This document shows positions 44,412 to 54,265 of a DNA stretch of 64,000 nt, one piece after another; within the stretch, counting starts at the first letter, position 1; each line of letters begins with the position of its first letter. The translations under genes were made by a program, and so were the position numbers. This stretch comes from Euglena gracilis (Eukaryota; Euglenida; Euglenophyceae; Euglenales). The stretch lies in the NCBI GenBank assembly GCA_039621445.1, contig CP154957.1, forward strand, positions 23,086,761 to 23,150,760, read 5' to 3'. Below the pieces are notes generated by a model. The model was given only the letters and a program-made list of their open reading frames with translations. It was not told where the DNA came from and did not search any database.

Positions 44412-44473
44412 TAATTCGTTGATGTGCTTCACGCCATGGTTTCGGGCACTTTCGGGGCGTTTTTTTTTTGGCC

Positions 44474-44640
44474 AAATTTTTCAAAAAATGCTGAACCCGA
44501 TTTCATGCCCTGTAATTCGTGTTCACGCTGAACACGATTATCAGGGCATGAAATCGGGTTCAGGAATTATCGCCCTGTAATTTGTGTTCACGCTGAACGC
44601 ATGAAATCTGGTTCAGGAATTATGTAACCACTGTGGAAAA
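44474..44640. repeat. Family I palindromic repeat (aattcgtgttcacgctg)
   Basis: Contains aacccgatttcatgccctg facing cagggcatgaaatcgggtt, a hairpin, plus a second partial unit. Related blocks: 46,570-46,735 (about 95% identical over its first 120 bp by eye), 48,540-48,730, 49,250-49,480, 52,540-52,625 and 57,920-57,965. Confidence 0.8.
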
Positions 44641-44821
44641 CCAATTGTCGGATGACCTATACCAAATATGAAACATACCGCTGGTCCTGGAAAACGAGAT
44701 ATGGGTGTAAGGCCAAGTTATTGGGGGGGCACTTTGGGGGGGGGGGGGACCGGGCGCAGAAGGCTCCCGGTCCCCCCCCCCCAAAAGCCCCCCCGATGCT
44801 TGGCCTTACGCCGATGTTCGG

Positions 44822-45778
44822 CTTTGATACAAAAACTGTGTCCAGAACGCCGGTTTGGGCGTGAAGCCGTGGCTCAGAACGCCGGTTCGGGAGGCAGTCC
44901 AACCCAGCGTTCTGAGCCACGGCTTCACGCCTGAACCGGCGTTCTGGACGCAGTTGCTGAAACCGTGGATTCGGGGCTCTGACTTCACGCCCGAACCGGC
45001 ATTCAAGGAATCACGGCCAATTTCGCCCTAAATACCCATTTTTCGAACATTTTTGAGCATTTTGGACCTCCTTTGGGCGCATGGCCATGTCGATCGACCG
45101 ATTGAAGTTTTCACAGGTCTGGTGCCATGTTACCCATCAATCGAAAGCTCTTCTCAAGGGCTTTTGACAGATGGCCACAGGATTCAGCCACAATGCACAC
45201 AGCGCTTATTTTCAGCGATCGTGCATTCCAAAATTTGACATCTTAATCTGTGAAATCCCACACCTCAGGTGCCATACAGCACATCAATCGAAAGCTCTCC
45301 CCAAGGCCTTTTGCTTGGTACCCTCAGAACTCAGCCACACTGCAGAGCACTCTGAAAATCAGCGATCGCATTTTCCAACCCTGTTTGCAAAGTCGAAATT
45401 CCTATGTTTCACCAGCCATGTTGCCCATCGATCGAAAGCTCTTCTCAAAGGCTCTCAGCAGATGGCCTTAGATTCCAGCCGTGCTTCATGGTATTCTATT
45501 TCAAAAATTCCCCAAATTTGACCAAATGGAAATTGTTGCACAAAATACCCAAATATCTGGCCAAATACCCCCCAAAAACTGCTTAGATGTGATTGCCACA
45601 TGTCTACTAACCATTTTGAACGCTTTTTGGCACTTTTTATTTTGGGTCCCCTGGACGCCATCTTCCCGCCCGAACCGGCGTTCTGGACGCCAGTTCGGCG
45701 CAAAAATTTCTGCGCTGAACCGGCGTCCAGAACGCCGGTTCGGGCGTGAAGCCAGAGCCCCAATACACGGTTTCAGAG
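44822..45778 (-). mobile_element. Family E/F element, copy b (inverted)
   Basis: Inverted near-copy of 39,158-40,352, ending ccccaatacacggtttcag. Carries three modules in minus orientation (atcaatcgaaagctcttctc and variants at 45,138, 45,283 and 45,428). Lacks the two insertions seen in copy a, so it serves as the empty-site reference. Confidence 0.85.
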
Positions 45779-45956
45779 CTTAACGGTTGCTAGAGTTTAC
45801 TGCACATTTTCGCTTCATTGTCCCTCAGTCTTTTTGTAATGGCAAAGAAAGCCGCAAACACAATGGACAGAATGTTGCCACAACCGCCAAAAGTTGCTGG
45901 ATTTTTGGCCACAATCAAGCAGGGTTGGGATAAAAAAAAGAACCCCGCTGTCGACC

Positions 45957-46518
45957 AGGGTTTCCCACTGATTCGTACTTGGGGACTCCCGAGCCCATTC
46001 GTACTTATTCGTACTTATTCGTACTTATTCGTACTTCAAAAAAAGGGCCATGTATAGCAATAAGTGACCATTTGGTATGCTTCCTTGGCACATCTTCAAC
46101 GTTCTGAAACCGGGAAAAGCAAGGAAAACAGGTGATTCACTTGAGAAACTATCTAAGTGACGAACTGATGCTGGCGAAATTTGTGGGAAAAAATCGCTGT
46201 GAGAAAAATACAAAACATTACAGGAAAACCACAAGACTGCTGAAAACTTGCATTCTCGAAGGGAAAAGAGGACATAAGGCATCCTGCAGCGTGAGATATG
46301 CATCACATGCAGTGAAATGTGCCTTCAACTCAGTGCAATGGTGCAGAAAATTGTACATTTTTCTACTTGGCAATTTGTACTTATTCGTAACTGGGGAATT
46401 TTTCATTCGTACTTATTCGTACTTATTCGTACTTATTCGTATTTTGGCAGATCTCGGCAATTCGTACTTATTCGTACTTATTTGTACTTATTTGTGGACG
46501 AATCAGTGGGAAACCCTG
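45957..46518. mobile_element. hAT-like element (8-bp TSD)
   Basis: Ends agggtttcccactgattcgt and acgaatcagtgggaaaccctg. Exact 8-bp duplication tgtcgacc (45949-45956 and 46519-46526). Subterminal arrays of 'acttattcgt' at both ends (45,995-46,035 and 46,375-46,490). Shares termini and layout, but not the interior, with 11,222-11,987. No transposase. Confidence 0.9.
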
Positions 46519-46739
46519 TGTCGACCCCCTGCATGGTAGCTTACTGGCGGATTTTGGGGCCTACTGGGGCCCCAAATTTTTCAAAAAATGCTGAACCCGA
46601 TTTCATACCCTGTAATTCGTGTTCACCCTGAACACGATTATCAGGGCATGAAATCGGGTTCAGGAATTATCGCCCTGTAATTCGTGTTCACAACCCCGAA
46701 TTACAGGGCAGGCACCGGGCCTCTGAACACAGTTACAAA

Positions 46740-46900
46740 AAAATCGGGGGGTAATGCGGTTAATTGGAGGCCGGGCCGACTTCCAATGGTTGATAAGCCA
46801 CAGCCAATGGTCGGCCCGAACTAGGTCCGACCATGGTCGGCCCGACCTAGGTCCGACCATGGTCGGTCCGAACTCCGGGATCGTCATAGCCAATCATCCG
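46740..46900. repeat. ggtcggcccga / catggtcgg array
   Basis: Alternating cgaccatggtcgg palindromes and 'cctaggtc' words (46,800-46,875), similar in style to the cgaccatggtcg ends of 57,441-57,718. Confidence 0.6.
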
Positions 46901-46924
46901 CACGGAGCCTGAGTTCTGGGGCTC

Positions 46925-48045
46925 TAGGCGGTAGACTGGGGGGGGGGGTCCTGGGTGGTCGGCCGACTAGGCCTGGTCGGCAGCTAGTCGGCGAGACGGG
47001 GGGGGGGGGGGGGGTGGGGGGGGGGGGGGGGTAGTGGGTGGACTCTAATGTAGTTACGGGCCAGTCTCGCCGACTTTTTATGAAGAAAATTGTATTCAAA
47101 CTAGTTGGTGGCTAGTCGGTGGTCATAAAAATGGTCTGTGGCGGGTCCAAACCACCCGGAAATGGTCCGGATGGGTCCAAATAAGTGCCTTACACCAACA
47201 GGAACACCCTCAGATGGAAATCTTTGGTAGGTAGGGGGTCGGTGGGCCCTTGATGGGGTCCGGAGGGGTAAAAAAACCAATGACGAAACAGGGATTACAT
47301 GAAAATCCTTTAGAAACGCAAGCATTCTGCATCACGACAGGCTGAAAACTCCCCCCTCCACCCCCATCCGAGCCTCAGATAACAAAATCCCTTCTGTGTT
47401 GGCATCATACTCGGGGGCTAAATTGTTTTGTGGCTCACTTTGGCATAGGCGGGGGGGCTCCGCCCCCTCCGCACCCCCCCCCTCAAATAACAAAATCCCT
47501 TCTATGTTGGCAACATACTCCGGGGTTAAGTCGTTTTTGTGGCTCACTTTGGCATAGGCGGGGGGGGGGGGGCTCTGCCCCCCCCCGCACCCCCCCCTCA
47601 AACAACAAAATCCCTTCTATGTTGGCAATATACTTGGAGGGACAAGTCCTTTTTGTGCAAATTTTGACTTATATTAAAAATCCAACGGGGAGAGGTGTTC
47701 TTTTCCCAAAAGTGGCCCAAAATGGACATTTTGCCCCCAGTTTTTTGCATATTCACCCCCGATTGGGGGGTTCTGGAGCCATTTGGGTGGGTTTTGACTG
47801 GTTTTGGGGTGATTTGGACAAAAGTTTTTTCTCAGGGGGGGGCTTAAAAGTCGGCGAGACTGGCCCGTAACTACATTAGAGTGGGTGGTCGGCCGACTAG
47901 TCGGCCGACCACCCACTACCCCCCCCCCCCCCCGTCTCGCCGACTGGCTGCCGACCAGGCCTAGTCGGCCGACCAATTGGGTGGTCGGCCGACTAGTCCG
48001 CCGACCACCCAGGACACCTCCCCCCCCCAGTCTACCGTTTGGCAC
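46925..48045. mobile_element. Family C non-autonomous relative (1.1 kb)
   Basis: Outer ends gtagactgggggg and cccccagtctac. The inner parts match the family C inverted repeats (ctaatgtagttacggg, ggcttaaaagtcggcg, tagtcggccgac). The interior has no gene but holds three copies of a segment with 'cacactttggcataggcgg'-like words, ggctccgcccc hairpin and aacaaaatccctt (47,380-47,630), also found beside the second gene of the larger copies (38,500 and 54,860-54,900). Confidence 0.8.
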
Positions 48046-48059
48046 TGAGTTCTGGGTTT

Positions 48060-48500
48060 CATTCAAAAGGTTTTGGAGAGAGCTTTCAATTGACATGCTA
48101 AATGGTGCTTGAAGTGTGGGATTTGACAAACCAAAATGTCAAATTTTGGAATGTACGATCGTTGAAAATAAGCGCTGTGTGCATCGTGGTTGAATTCTGT
48201 GGCCATCTGTCGCCTTGAGAAGACCTTTCGATCGAGGGGACATATGGAATCAGGCATGTGCAAACTTCAATTGGCCGATCAACATGCCATGAACCCAAAA
48301 GATCTCAAAAATGCTCAAAAGGGTGTTTGGGACAAAATTTGCCGTGAGTGTGGGATCTAACAAGCCAATATGTCAAATTTTGGAAGATGTGATCGCCGAA
48401 ATTCGAGCTCTGTGCATTTTAGCCATGAATTGTGATTTGTCGAAATCCCATGAGAAGAGCTTTCAGCATTTTTGAGCTTCTTTGAGTTCATGTCCATGTG
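48060..48500 (+). repeat. Degenerate family E/F fragment with three modules
   Basis: gagagagctttcaattgac (48,074), gagaagacctttcgatcg (48,216) and gagaagagctttcag (48,451), embedded in 'aaatgtcaaattttggaa' words shared with the E/F elements. Confidence 0.75.
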
Positions 48501-48779
48501 TATTGTAAAAAGAAAAATCGGGGTTCAATCAAACGTGATTGAACCCCGATTTTGGCTCAAAACCGTGTTCAGCCTGCCCCGCGCCTGCCCTGAAACTCGT
48601 GTTCATGAACACAGATTTCAGGGCAGGCGCCAAACCTGAACCCGGATTCCAGGGCAGGCGCCAAACCTGAACACGGATTTCAGGGCAGGCGCCGAGGCTG
48701 AACACGAATTTCAGGGCAGGCGCCGGGGTATGCGGCATAGGGTATCGAGTTTGGAAAAGGTCAACGTTGATCTCTAGGA

Positions 48780-49060
48780 CACAAAAACGTGAAATCTTGT
48801 TTAGTTTAAGAAGCATAATGAACCCTCCAGAAACAATTTTTATTTTCAAATTGACGACCTGAGGGTTCCCGGGGGTATCAAGAACTGTGCAATTAGGATT
48901 TCCCAGGGACAGGAAACAAGAGTGCCGTGCAGCATGGCTGAATTTAGTGGTGATCACTAGTCGTCTGATGAAAAGAGTTTTCGATTGAGGGGTGAGTTTG
49001 CATCTGAACGATTTTCACAGCCAGAGATACGCTCGCGATTGTTGAAATTTGGCGAAATCC
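48780..49060 (+). repeat. Module-bearing fragment
   Basis: caaattgacgacctgaggg, gaattaggatttccc-like sequence, gatgaaaagagttttcgattg and cacagccagagatacgctcg are in the same order as inside the family D elements, but without the terminal repeats. Confidence 0.75.
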
Positions 49061-49066
49061 AAAGTA

Positions 49067-49126
49067 GTGGTGGTGGTGGTGGTGGTGGTGGTGGTGGTGG
49101 TGGTGGTGGTGGTGGTGGTGGTGGTG
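49067..49126 (+). repeat. (GGT)20 microsatellite
   Basis: Twenty uninterrupted GGT units, inserted in module-bearing repeat DNA. Confidence 0.97.
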
Positions 49127-49489
49127 TGTAGTAGGGGGTGATACCAGTGCATCGACCAAGTGAGAAGCTTGATAAAAAAGAGAGGACCAAGCCCAAGCCG
49201 GTTCTCATGGAAATTTTTGTTTGGCTTTCAGGGGAAAAAATGCACTGAAAATTGTGCATGGATTTCAGGGCAGGCGCCAAACCTGAACACGGATTTCAGG
49301 GCAGGCGCCGAGGCTGAACACAAATTTCAGGGCAGGCGCCAAAAAAGTGCACCAAAAACAGAAAAAAAAGTCGCGCGCGCGTGGCGTGAAGCATGAACGC
49401 GAATTTCAGGGCAGGCGCGGGGCAGGCTCTAAAAACGTGTTCAGCCTGCCAAATGCTTGCCCTGAAATTCGTGGTCATGAACACATTTT

Positions 49490-49622
49490 CCATTAGGGCA
49501 TCTGTGGCAATGACACGTTTTCCATTAGGGCATCCGTGGCAATGACACGTTTTCCATTAAAGCATCTGTGGCAATGGCACGTTTTCCATTAGGGCATCTG
49601 TGACAATGGCACGTTTTCCATT
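49490..49622 (+). repeat. Tandem gacacgttttccattagg units
   Basis: Four copies of a 32-bp unit (ggcatctgtggcaatgacac / gttttccatta) abut family D copy 2. Related units at 52,330-52,410 and 57,830-57,920. Confidence 0.85.
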
Positions 49623-50586
49623 AAGCCGGCGTTTGAGACGCCGGGCTCAGGACAGAACCGGCGTCCCCCCCCACGGGCTTTCCGGACGCCGGTTCTGTCC
49701 TAAAGCCCGGCGTTAGGAACGCCGGCTTTGTCCAAAGCCCGGCGTCCGATTTTCATTCCTAAAAATGTCACCAAAAGTGCCCAAAAGTGGCCCTAAGGTG
49801 CTGGTATGAGTGTTTCAACCATCAAGGACAATGAATTTTGCCATCTGGGGACCACTAGGGTGGATATCCAAATTTGGTGAAAATTGGCCCAGATTTGGAA
49901 ATAGAGTACCGTGCAGCGTGGAAAGATCTAATGAGCACCGCTGGTCGTCTGTTGAAAAGAGCTTTCGATCGAGGGGTAACTTGGTACCCTAACGTTGCAC
50001 GCAGCCCGAGATACGCTCGCGATCGTCGGATCGGCCAGAATCTGAGTCGAAATTTGTCGCAATTTTCAGTGATTTTTGGTTTAAGATGCTTAATAAACCT
50101 TACAGAAACGTTTTTCCTCTTCGAATCAACGACCTGAGGGCCTTGGGGGGGCACCAGAGTTGTGAAATTAGGATTCCCCACTGACAGAAAATAAGAGCTC
50201 CAGGCGACGTGGCTGAATTTGGTGGTGATCGCCAGTCGTGTGATGAAAAGAGCTTTCGATCGAGGGGTGATTTTATACCTGGACGATTGACACAGCCAGA
50301 AATACCCTCGCGATCGCCGGAATTTGGTGAAGTGCAAAGTGGTGTGACATTGCAGATCAGTGGTCGGAGATTGGTCCTGGGAGTGTCCTTTGGCCGAAGG
50401 GTGGGGACGCCGGTTCTGTCCTGAGCCCGGCGTCTCTAAAACGCCGGCTTAAACAAGAGGTGTCGGACGCCGGTTCTGTCCAAAGCCCGGCGTTCCAAAC
50501 GCCGGTTCCGTCCTTCGGACGGAACCGGCGTTTGGAACGCCGGGCTTTGGACAGAACCGGCGTCCGACACCTCTTTTTTGTAGTAA
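49621..50586 (+). mobile_element. Family D element, copy 2
   Basis: Near-identical to 42,544-43,510 in the same orientation, including the inverted ends, the two agagctttcgatcgagggg modules (49,958 and 50,251) and the palindromic tail. Differences are scattered single bases, plus one change that keeps the tail palindrome intact on both arms (gtcggac/gtccgac against gcggac/gtccgc). Confidence 0.85.
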
Positions 50587-50639
50587 AGGCATCTGTGGCA
50601 ATCACGTGTCGTCCGAAATCGTCCGAAAATGCATTTTGC

Positions 50640-50910
50640 CAAATCGATCGACGATCGCGAGCGGATCTCTGGCTGTGAAAGTTGTTCAGGTGCACGCACT
50701 CACCCCTCGATCGAAAACTCTTTTCATCAGACGACTAGTGGTGACGACCAAATTCAGCCACGCCGCTTGGTACCTTACTTCCTGTCACTGGGAAATCCTA
50801 ATTTCACAATTCTTGTACCTCCCTGGACCCCAGGTGTCCTCGATTCGAAGACAAAAATCGTTTCTGTATGGTTCGTTAAGCATTTAAAACCTATTTTCTG
50901 GGCCCGAGGC
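50640..50910 (-). repeat. Inverted module-bearing fragment
   Basis: cgatcgcgagcggatctctgg, cccctcgatcgaaaactc and atcagacgactagtggtga are the reverse complement of the 48,780-49,060 arrangement. Confidence 0.75.
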
Positions 50911-50955
50911 CTGTCTTGAAATTCTACTGACATTAACGGATTTCAGGCTGAAATT

Positions 50956-51078
50956 GTTTATGTCGGTCGATTTCCATTCAGGCGCCCGTTTATGTCGGTC
51001 GATTTCCATTCAGGTGCCCGTTTATGTCGGTCGATTTCCATTCAGGCGCCCGTTTATGTCGGTCGATTTCCATTCCAT
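50956..51078 (+). repeat. 32-bp minisatellite, ~4 units
   Basis: Unit gtttatgtcggtcgattt + ccattcaggcgccc, three full copies and one partial. The same unit recurs at 51,861-52,022. The open frames across it are repeat artefacts. Confidence 0.95.
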
Positions 51079-51860
51079 TGATATCTGTTGCTGGTCAGAT
51101 TGGGAATTTTTAGTGACTTTTTGGACATTTTGGATTTCCCTTTTTTTCGACATTTTTGGTCCTATGGGGTTGTGGAGGAGTTACGGATCAGACAAAAAAC
51201 CAAATTTTGTGGCCAGGTGATCACAGCTGGCTGAACTTTGGATGGAACAGACGGAAGGACGGTATTTAAGATTATTATTTTCTGGATCTTCAGAAAAAGC
51301 ATTCGGCAAATTTGTCCTGAACCAGTTGTCATCACTGGTCATCTGCAAGAAAAGCTTTCGGGTGAGGAGTGATTTGGCAATGTCAAACCTATTTTCTGGG
51401 CTCGACGCCCATATTGCAATTATATTGACATCATCGGATTTCGGGCCAAGGCTGTGTTCATAGCAACATGGCTTTGGTCAAAATCTGTGTTTCTAAAAAA
51501 AAAACGCAGACTCTGGCCTGAGTCTGTGTTTCGAAACGCTCAATATGGGGTTTTCGGCCTGATGGAGTTACGGCGTTCAGACACTCAATACCCGGGGGCG
51601 ATCACAGCGGGGGGTGTCTGCTTTCGTTACTCAGACTCAGGTCGTTAGTTTCGAAACGCAGACTCAGGTCAGAGTCTGCGTTTAAGACGCAGTTCTTGAT
51701 ATAGAGATTGAAAAAAGAAAAAAGCATTCCGAAAAAAAAGGCAAAAGGTTGGTCGACATTAACGGGTTTCAGGCTGAAACTGACAATGTCCCAAAACGGA
51801 ACAAAAAGGCATTCAAAAAAGGAAACAAAAGGTTGGTCGATTTCCAAGACATCGGAAACC

Positions 51861-52022
51861 GTTTATGTCAGTCGATTTCCATTCAGGCGCCCGTTTATGT
51901 CAATCGATTTCCATTCAGGCGCCCGTTTATGTCGGTCGATTTCCATTCAGGCGCCCGTTTATGTCGGTCGATTTCCATTCAGGCGCCGTTTATGTCAGTC
52001 GATTTCCATTCAGGCGCCCGTT
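51861..52022 (+). repeat. 32-bp minisatellite, 5 units
   Basis: Same unit as 50,956-51,078 with minor variants (tcagtcg, tcaatcg). Ends at the family G sequence caggcgtcgggcccagac. 51,080-51,860 has no supported gene. Confidence 0.95.
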
Positions 52023-52121
52023 AATGGGCCAAAAACCACTTTTTTGACCATATTTCCGTCCAGGCGGTTCGGTCGAATGAATATCAAGACAGGCGTCGGG
52101 CCCAGACAAAATAGGTTTTAG

Positions 52122-52225
52122 AAAAATCGACCGACACTAACAGATTCAGCAGGGGCGCCGGGCGGCTCGCTTCGCTCGCTCGCGCCCGGCGCCCCTGCTG
52201 AATCTGTTAGTGTCGGTCGATTTTT
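52122..52225. repeat. Family G hairpin, copy 1 (43-bp perfect arms)
   Basis: Arms 52,122-52,164 and 52,183-52,225 are exact reverse complements (aaaaatcgaccgacactaac ... ggggcgccgggcg). The loop 52,165-52,182 is gctcgcttcgctcgctcg. Confidence 0.97.
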
Positions 52226-52729
52226 GTATATAAACCAACCAGCACCCAAAACCACCACAAATTTCGACTAAGATTCTGGCCGATCCGACGATTGTAAATT
52301 TTCCATGCGTTTAGGTGTGGGGGGAGGGGTAACACGTTTTCCATTAGGGCATCTGTGGCAATGACACGTTTTGCATTAGGGCATCTGTGGTAAAGCACGT
52401 TTTCCACCAGGGCACCTTTTTTTTGGTCCGAATTTCACATTTTCGTGTTTTTGACCCCTGGCGTGAATCATGACCTCAAATTTCAGGCAGGCATTTGGCG
52501 GGTTCTGAACACGTTTTTAAACAAATTGTGGCTGAGCCCAGATTTCAGCCTGAAAACGTGTTCAGCCAGGGGGCCCGCGAAGGGGCCCCCCTGAACACGT
52601 TTTCAGGCTGAAATCTGGGTCAGCCACAATTTGTGTGTAGAAAACGGTTTTAAAAAATCGTGCCCGAGCCCAGCGTTCAGCCTGAAAGCGGGTTCACGGC
52701 GGGTGAACCCGCTTTCTTTTTCGAGACGT

Positions 52730-52925
52730 GTGTCCCAAAACACCGGTTCGGGCGTGAAACCTGTGTCTGGGACACCGGTTCGGGATGGTAGCCCGAAGTG
52801 GTGTCCCAGGCACAGGTTTTACGCACGAACCGGTGTCTGGGACACAGTTTTTGAAACTGTGTATCGGGGGCTCTGGTTTCACGCCCGAACCGGCTTCTAG
52901 GGACACGGTCATGAACTGCTATTCT
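52730..52925. repeat. Degenerate family E ends
   Basis: Repeats of ccggttcgggcgtgaa / ttcacgcccgaaccgg with 'gggacac' words, related to the ends of the E/F elements. Confidence 0.65.
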
Positions 52926-52969
52926 TAACAGGTCTTTCTCAATGTACGCCGGTGACTTCAGTATGCACC

Positions 52970-53805
52970 AGTGCGCTGGCCCAACCCCGGTCTTGAGGCT
53001 GCCGCCGCACCTCGGGAAACGCCAGCAGCCCACTCACTTTTGTTTGGGGATACGTTTGTCAACAGTTGCCCTCGTGGTGGTCTTGCGAAAGGTAAAATGG
53101 TGGCGCTTTCAGCTGCCCGAGATTTCCAAAAGGTTTGCGATGCGTGGGGCAACGTTTGACAAACTGGACGACTGGTTCTTGGCATTTGCTCTTTGGACGG
53201 TAAAGGTCACGTGCCTTTTTGATCACGGTGACGAGAAGCAGCAGGCAGCCATCGCTAGGGCTGTTTCGATTAATCGACTAATCGATTAACCGTTCGTCAT
53301 CGCCGATTAATCGAATCGTTCGGCCCATGGCGATTAAGCGTTCATTGTGGATGTAAACCACAATAAGCACAATATTTGTTGAAATCAACAAAAATTCGTG
53401 GGGTGGTCAGTCAGATAGCACACTACTTGCTGGAACACCATGAAAACTTTTTCTTAAAAGTGGCCAACGAGTCAGCGAACGTGCCCGTGAAACATCGCAC
53501 AATTCTGATTAACATACAGCAGTTCCTAATAAGCTTCGTTCTGCCATGTCGACAGAGAATGAAACAAAAATTCGTCGGCGGGCACACAAAGAAATGGTCT
53601 ATGTTCGATATTAGGCAGATTTCATTTTCAAAATCGGAAGGCACCAATTAATCGTTAATCGTCCGAGACACCCCGATTAATCGCGATTAATCGTTCTCCA
53701 GCCCGAAACGATTAATTAGCACAACCCTACCATCGCCTGCAAAGAAATTTGCGCTTATGCCAAGGTCCAGGATCGGTCCTGGTACCCCTCCACTGTCTTG
53801 ATAGG
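52970..53805 (+). pseudogene. ORF interrupted by a hAT-like element; gag-like?
   Basis: The frame in front of the insertion reads TFDKLDDWFLAFALWTVKV then LFDHGDEKQQAAIA. Behind it, the same frame resumes as CKEICAYAKVQDRSWYP. The two parts are in register across the 8-bp target duplication. A one-base shift near 53,150 separates this frame from an upstream one (FVNSCPRGGLAKGK, ALSAARDFQK). The layout (hydrophobic DDWFLAF helix, then a helix, then R-x-W) recalls N-terminal gag-like regions of some retroelements, an unverified impression. After 53,805 it runs into family G sequence. Confidence 0.55.
53256..53729. mobile_element. hAT-like MITE inside an ORF
   Basis: Ends agggctgtttcgattaatcg and cgattaattagcacaacccta, flanked by ccatcgct / ccatcgcc (53249-53256 and 53730-53737; seven identical bases, one mismatch). 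The tagggctg...cgattaatcg terminus is typical of a widespread hAT MITE type (established knowledge). Subterminal attaatcg words lie at both ends. An open frame inside (53,376-53,651) has no recognisable transposase feature. Confidence 0.85.
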
Positions 53806-53808
53806 CGT

Positions 53809-53962
53809 CGGGCCCAGACAAAATAGGTTTTAGAAAAAGCGACCGACACTAACAGATTCAGCAGGGGCGCCGGGCGCGAGCGAGCGAAGCGAGCCGCCCG
53901 GCGCCCCTGCTGAATCTGTTAGTGTCGGTCGCTGTTTCTAAAACCTATTTTGTCTGGGCCCG
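53809..53962. repeat. Family G hairpin, copy 2 (loop inverted)
   Basis: Arms of about 67 bp (53,809-53,875 and about 53,894-53,962), two mismatches, starting at cgggcccagacaaaatagg. The loop reads cgagcgagcgaagcgagc, the reverse complement of the loop in copies 1 and 3. Confidence 0.95.
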
Positions 53963-54038
53963 ACTAACAGATTCAGCAGGGGCGCCGGGCGGCTCGCTTC
54001 GCTCGCTCGCGCCCGGCGCCCCTGCTGAATCTGTTAGT
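53963..54038. repeat. Family G hairpin, copy 3
   Basis: Arms 53,963-53,991 and 54,010-54,038 (actaacagattcagcagggg...), same loop orientation as copy 1. Confidence 0.95.
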
Positions 54039-54045
54039 GTCGGTC

Positions 54046-54265
54046 GATTTTTGAATAGAAAATGTGCAAAATTGAGCAAAAAATGCGCAAAAAAGGCGCA
54101 AAAATTGAAAATGTGCAAAATTGGGCAAAAAATGCGCAAAAAAAATGGACAATGTGCAAAAATGGGGGGGAAATTGCAAAAAAAAATGCGCAAAAAAATG
54201 CGCAAAAATGCGCGTTTTTGAAAAATTGACAAAAATGCGCAAAAAATGCGCAAAAATGCGAAACA
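54046..54265 (+). repeat. Irregular aatgcgcaaaaa array
   Basis: Repeated 'aaaatgcgcaaaaa' and 'aaaatgtgcaaaattg' words at irregular spacing, ending at 'gcgaaacacattc'. Confidence 0.8.

Noticed and set aside
50954-52047. Tandem peptide repeats (VDFHSGARLCRSIS) resembling a repeat protein
   Set aside because: The 32-bp minisatellite unit is not a multiple of three, so the reading shifts frame every unit. Not a protein repeat.
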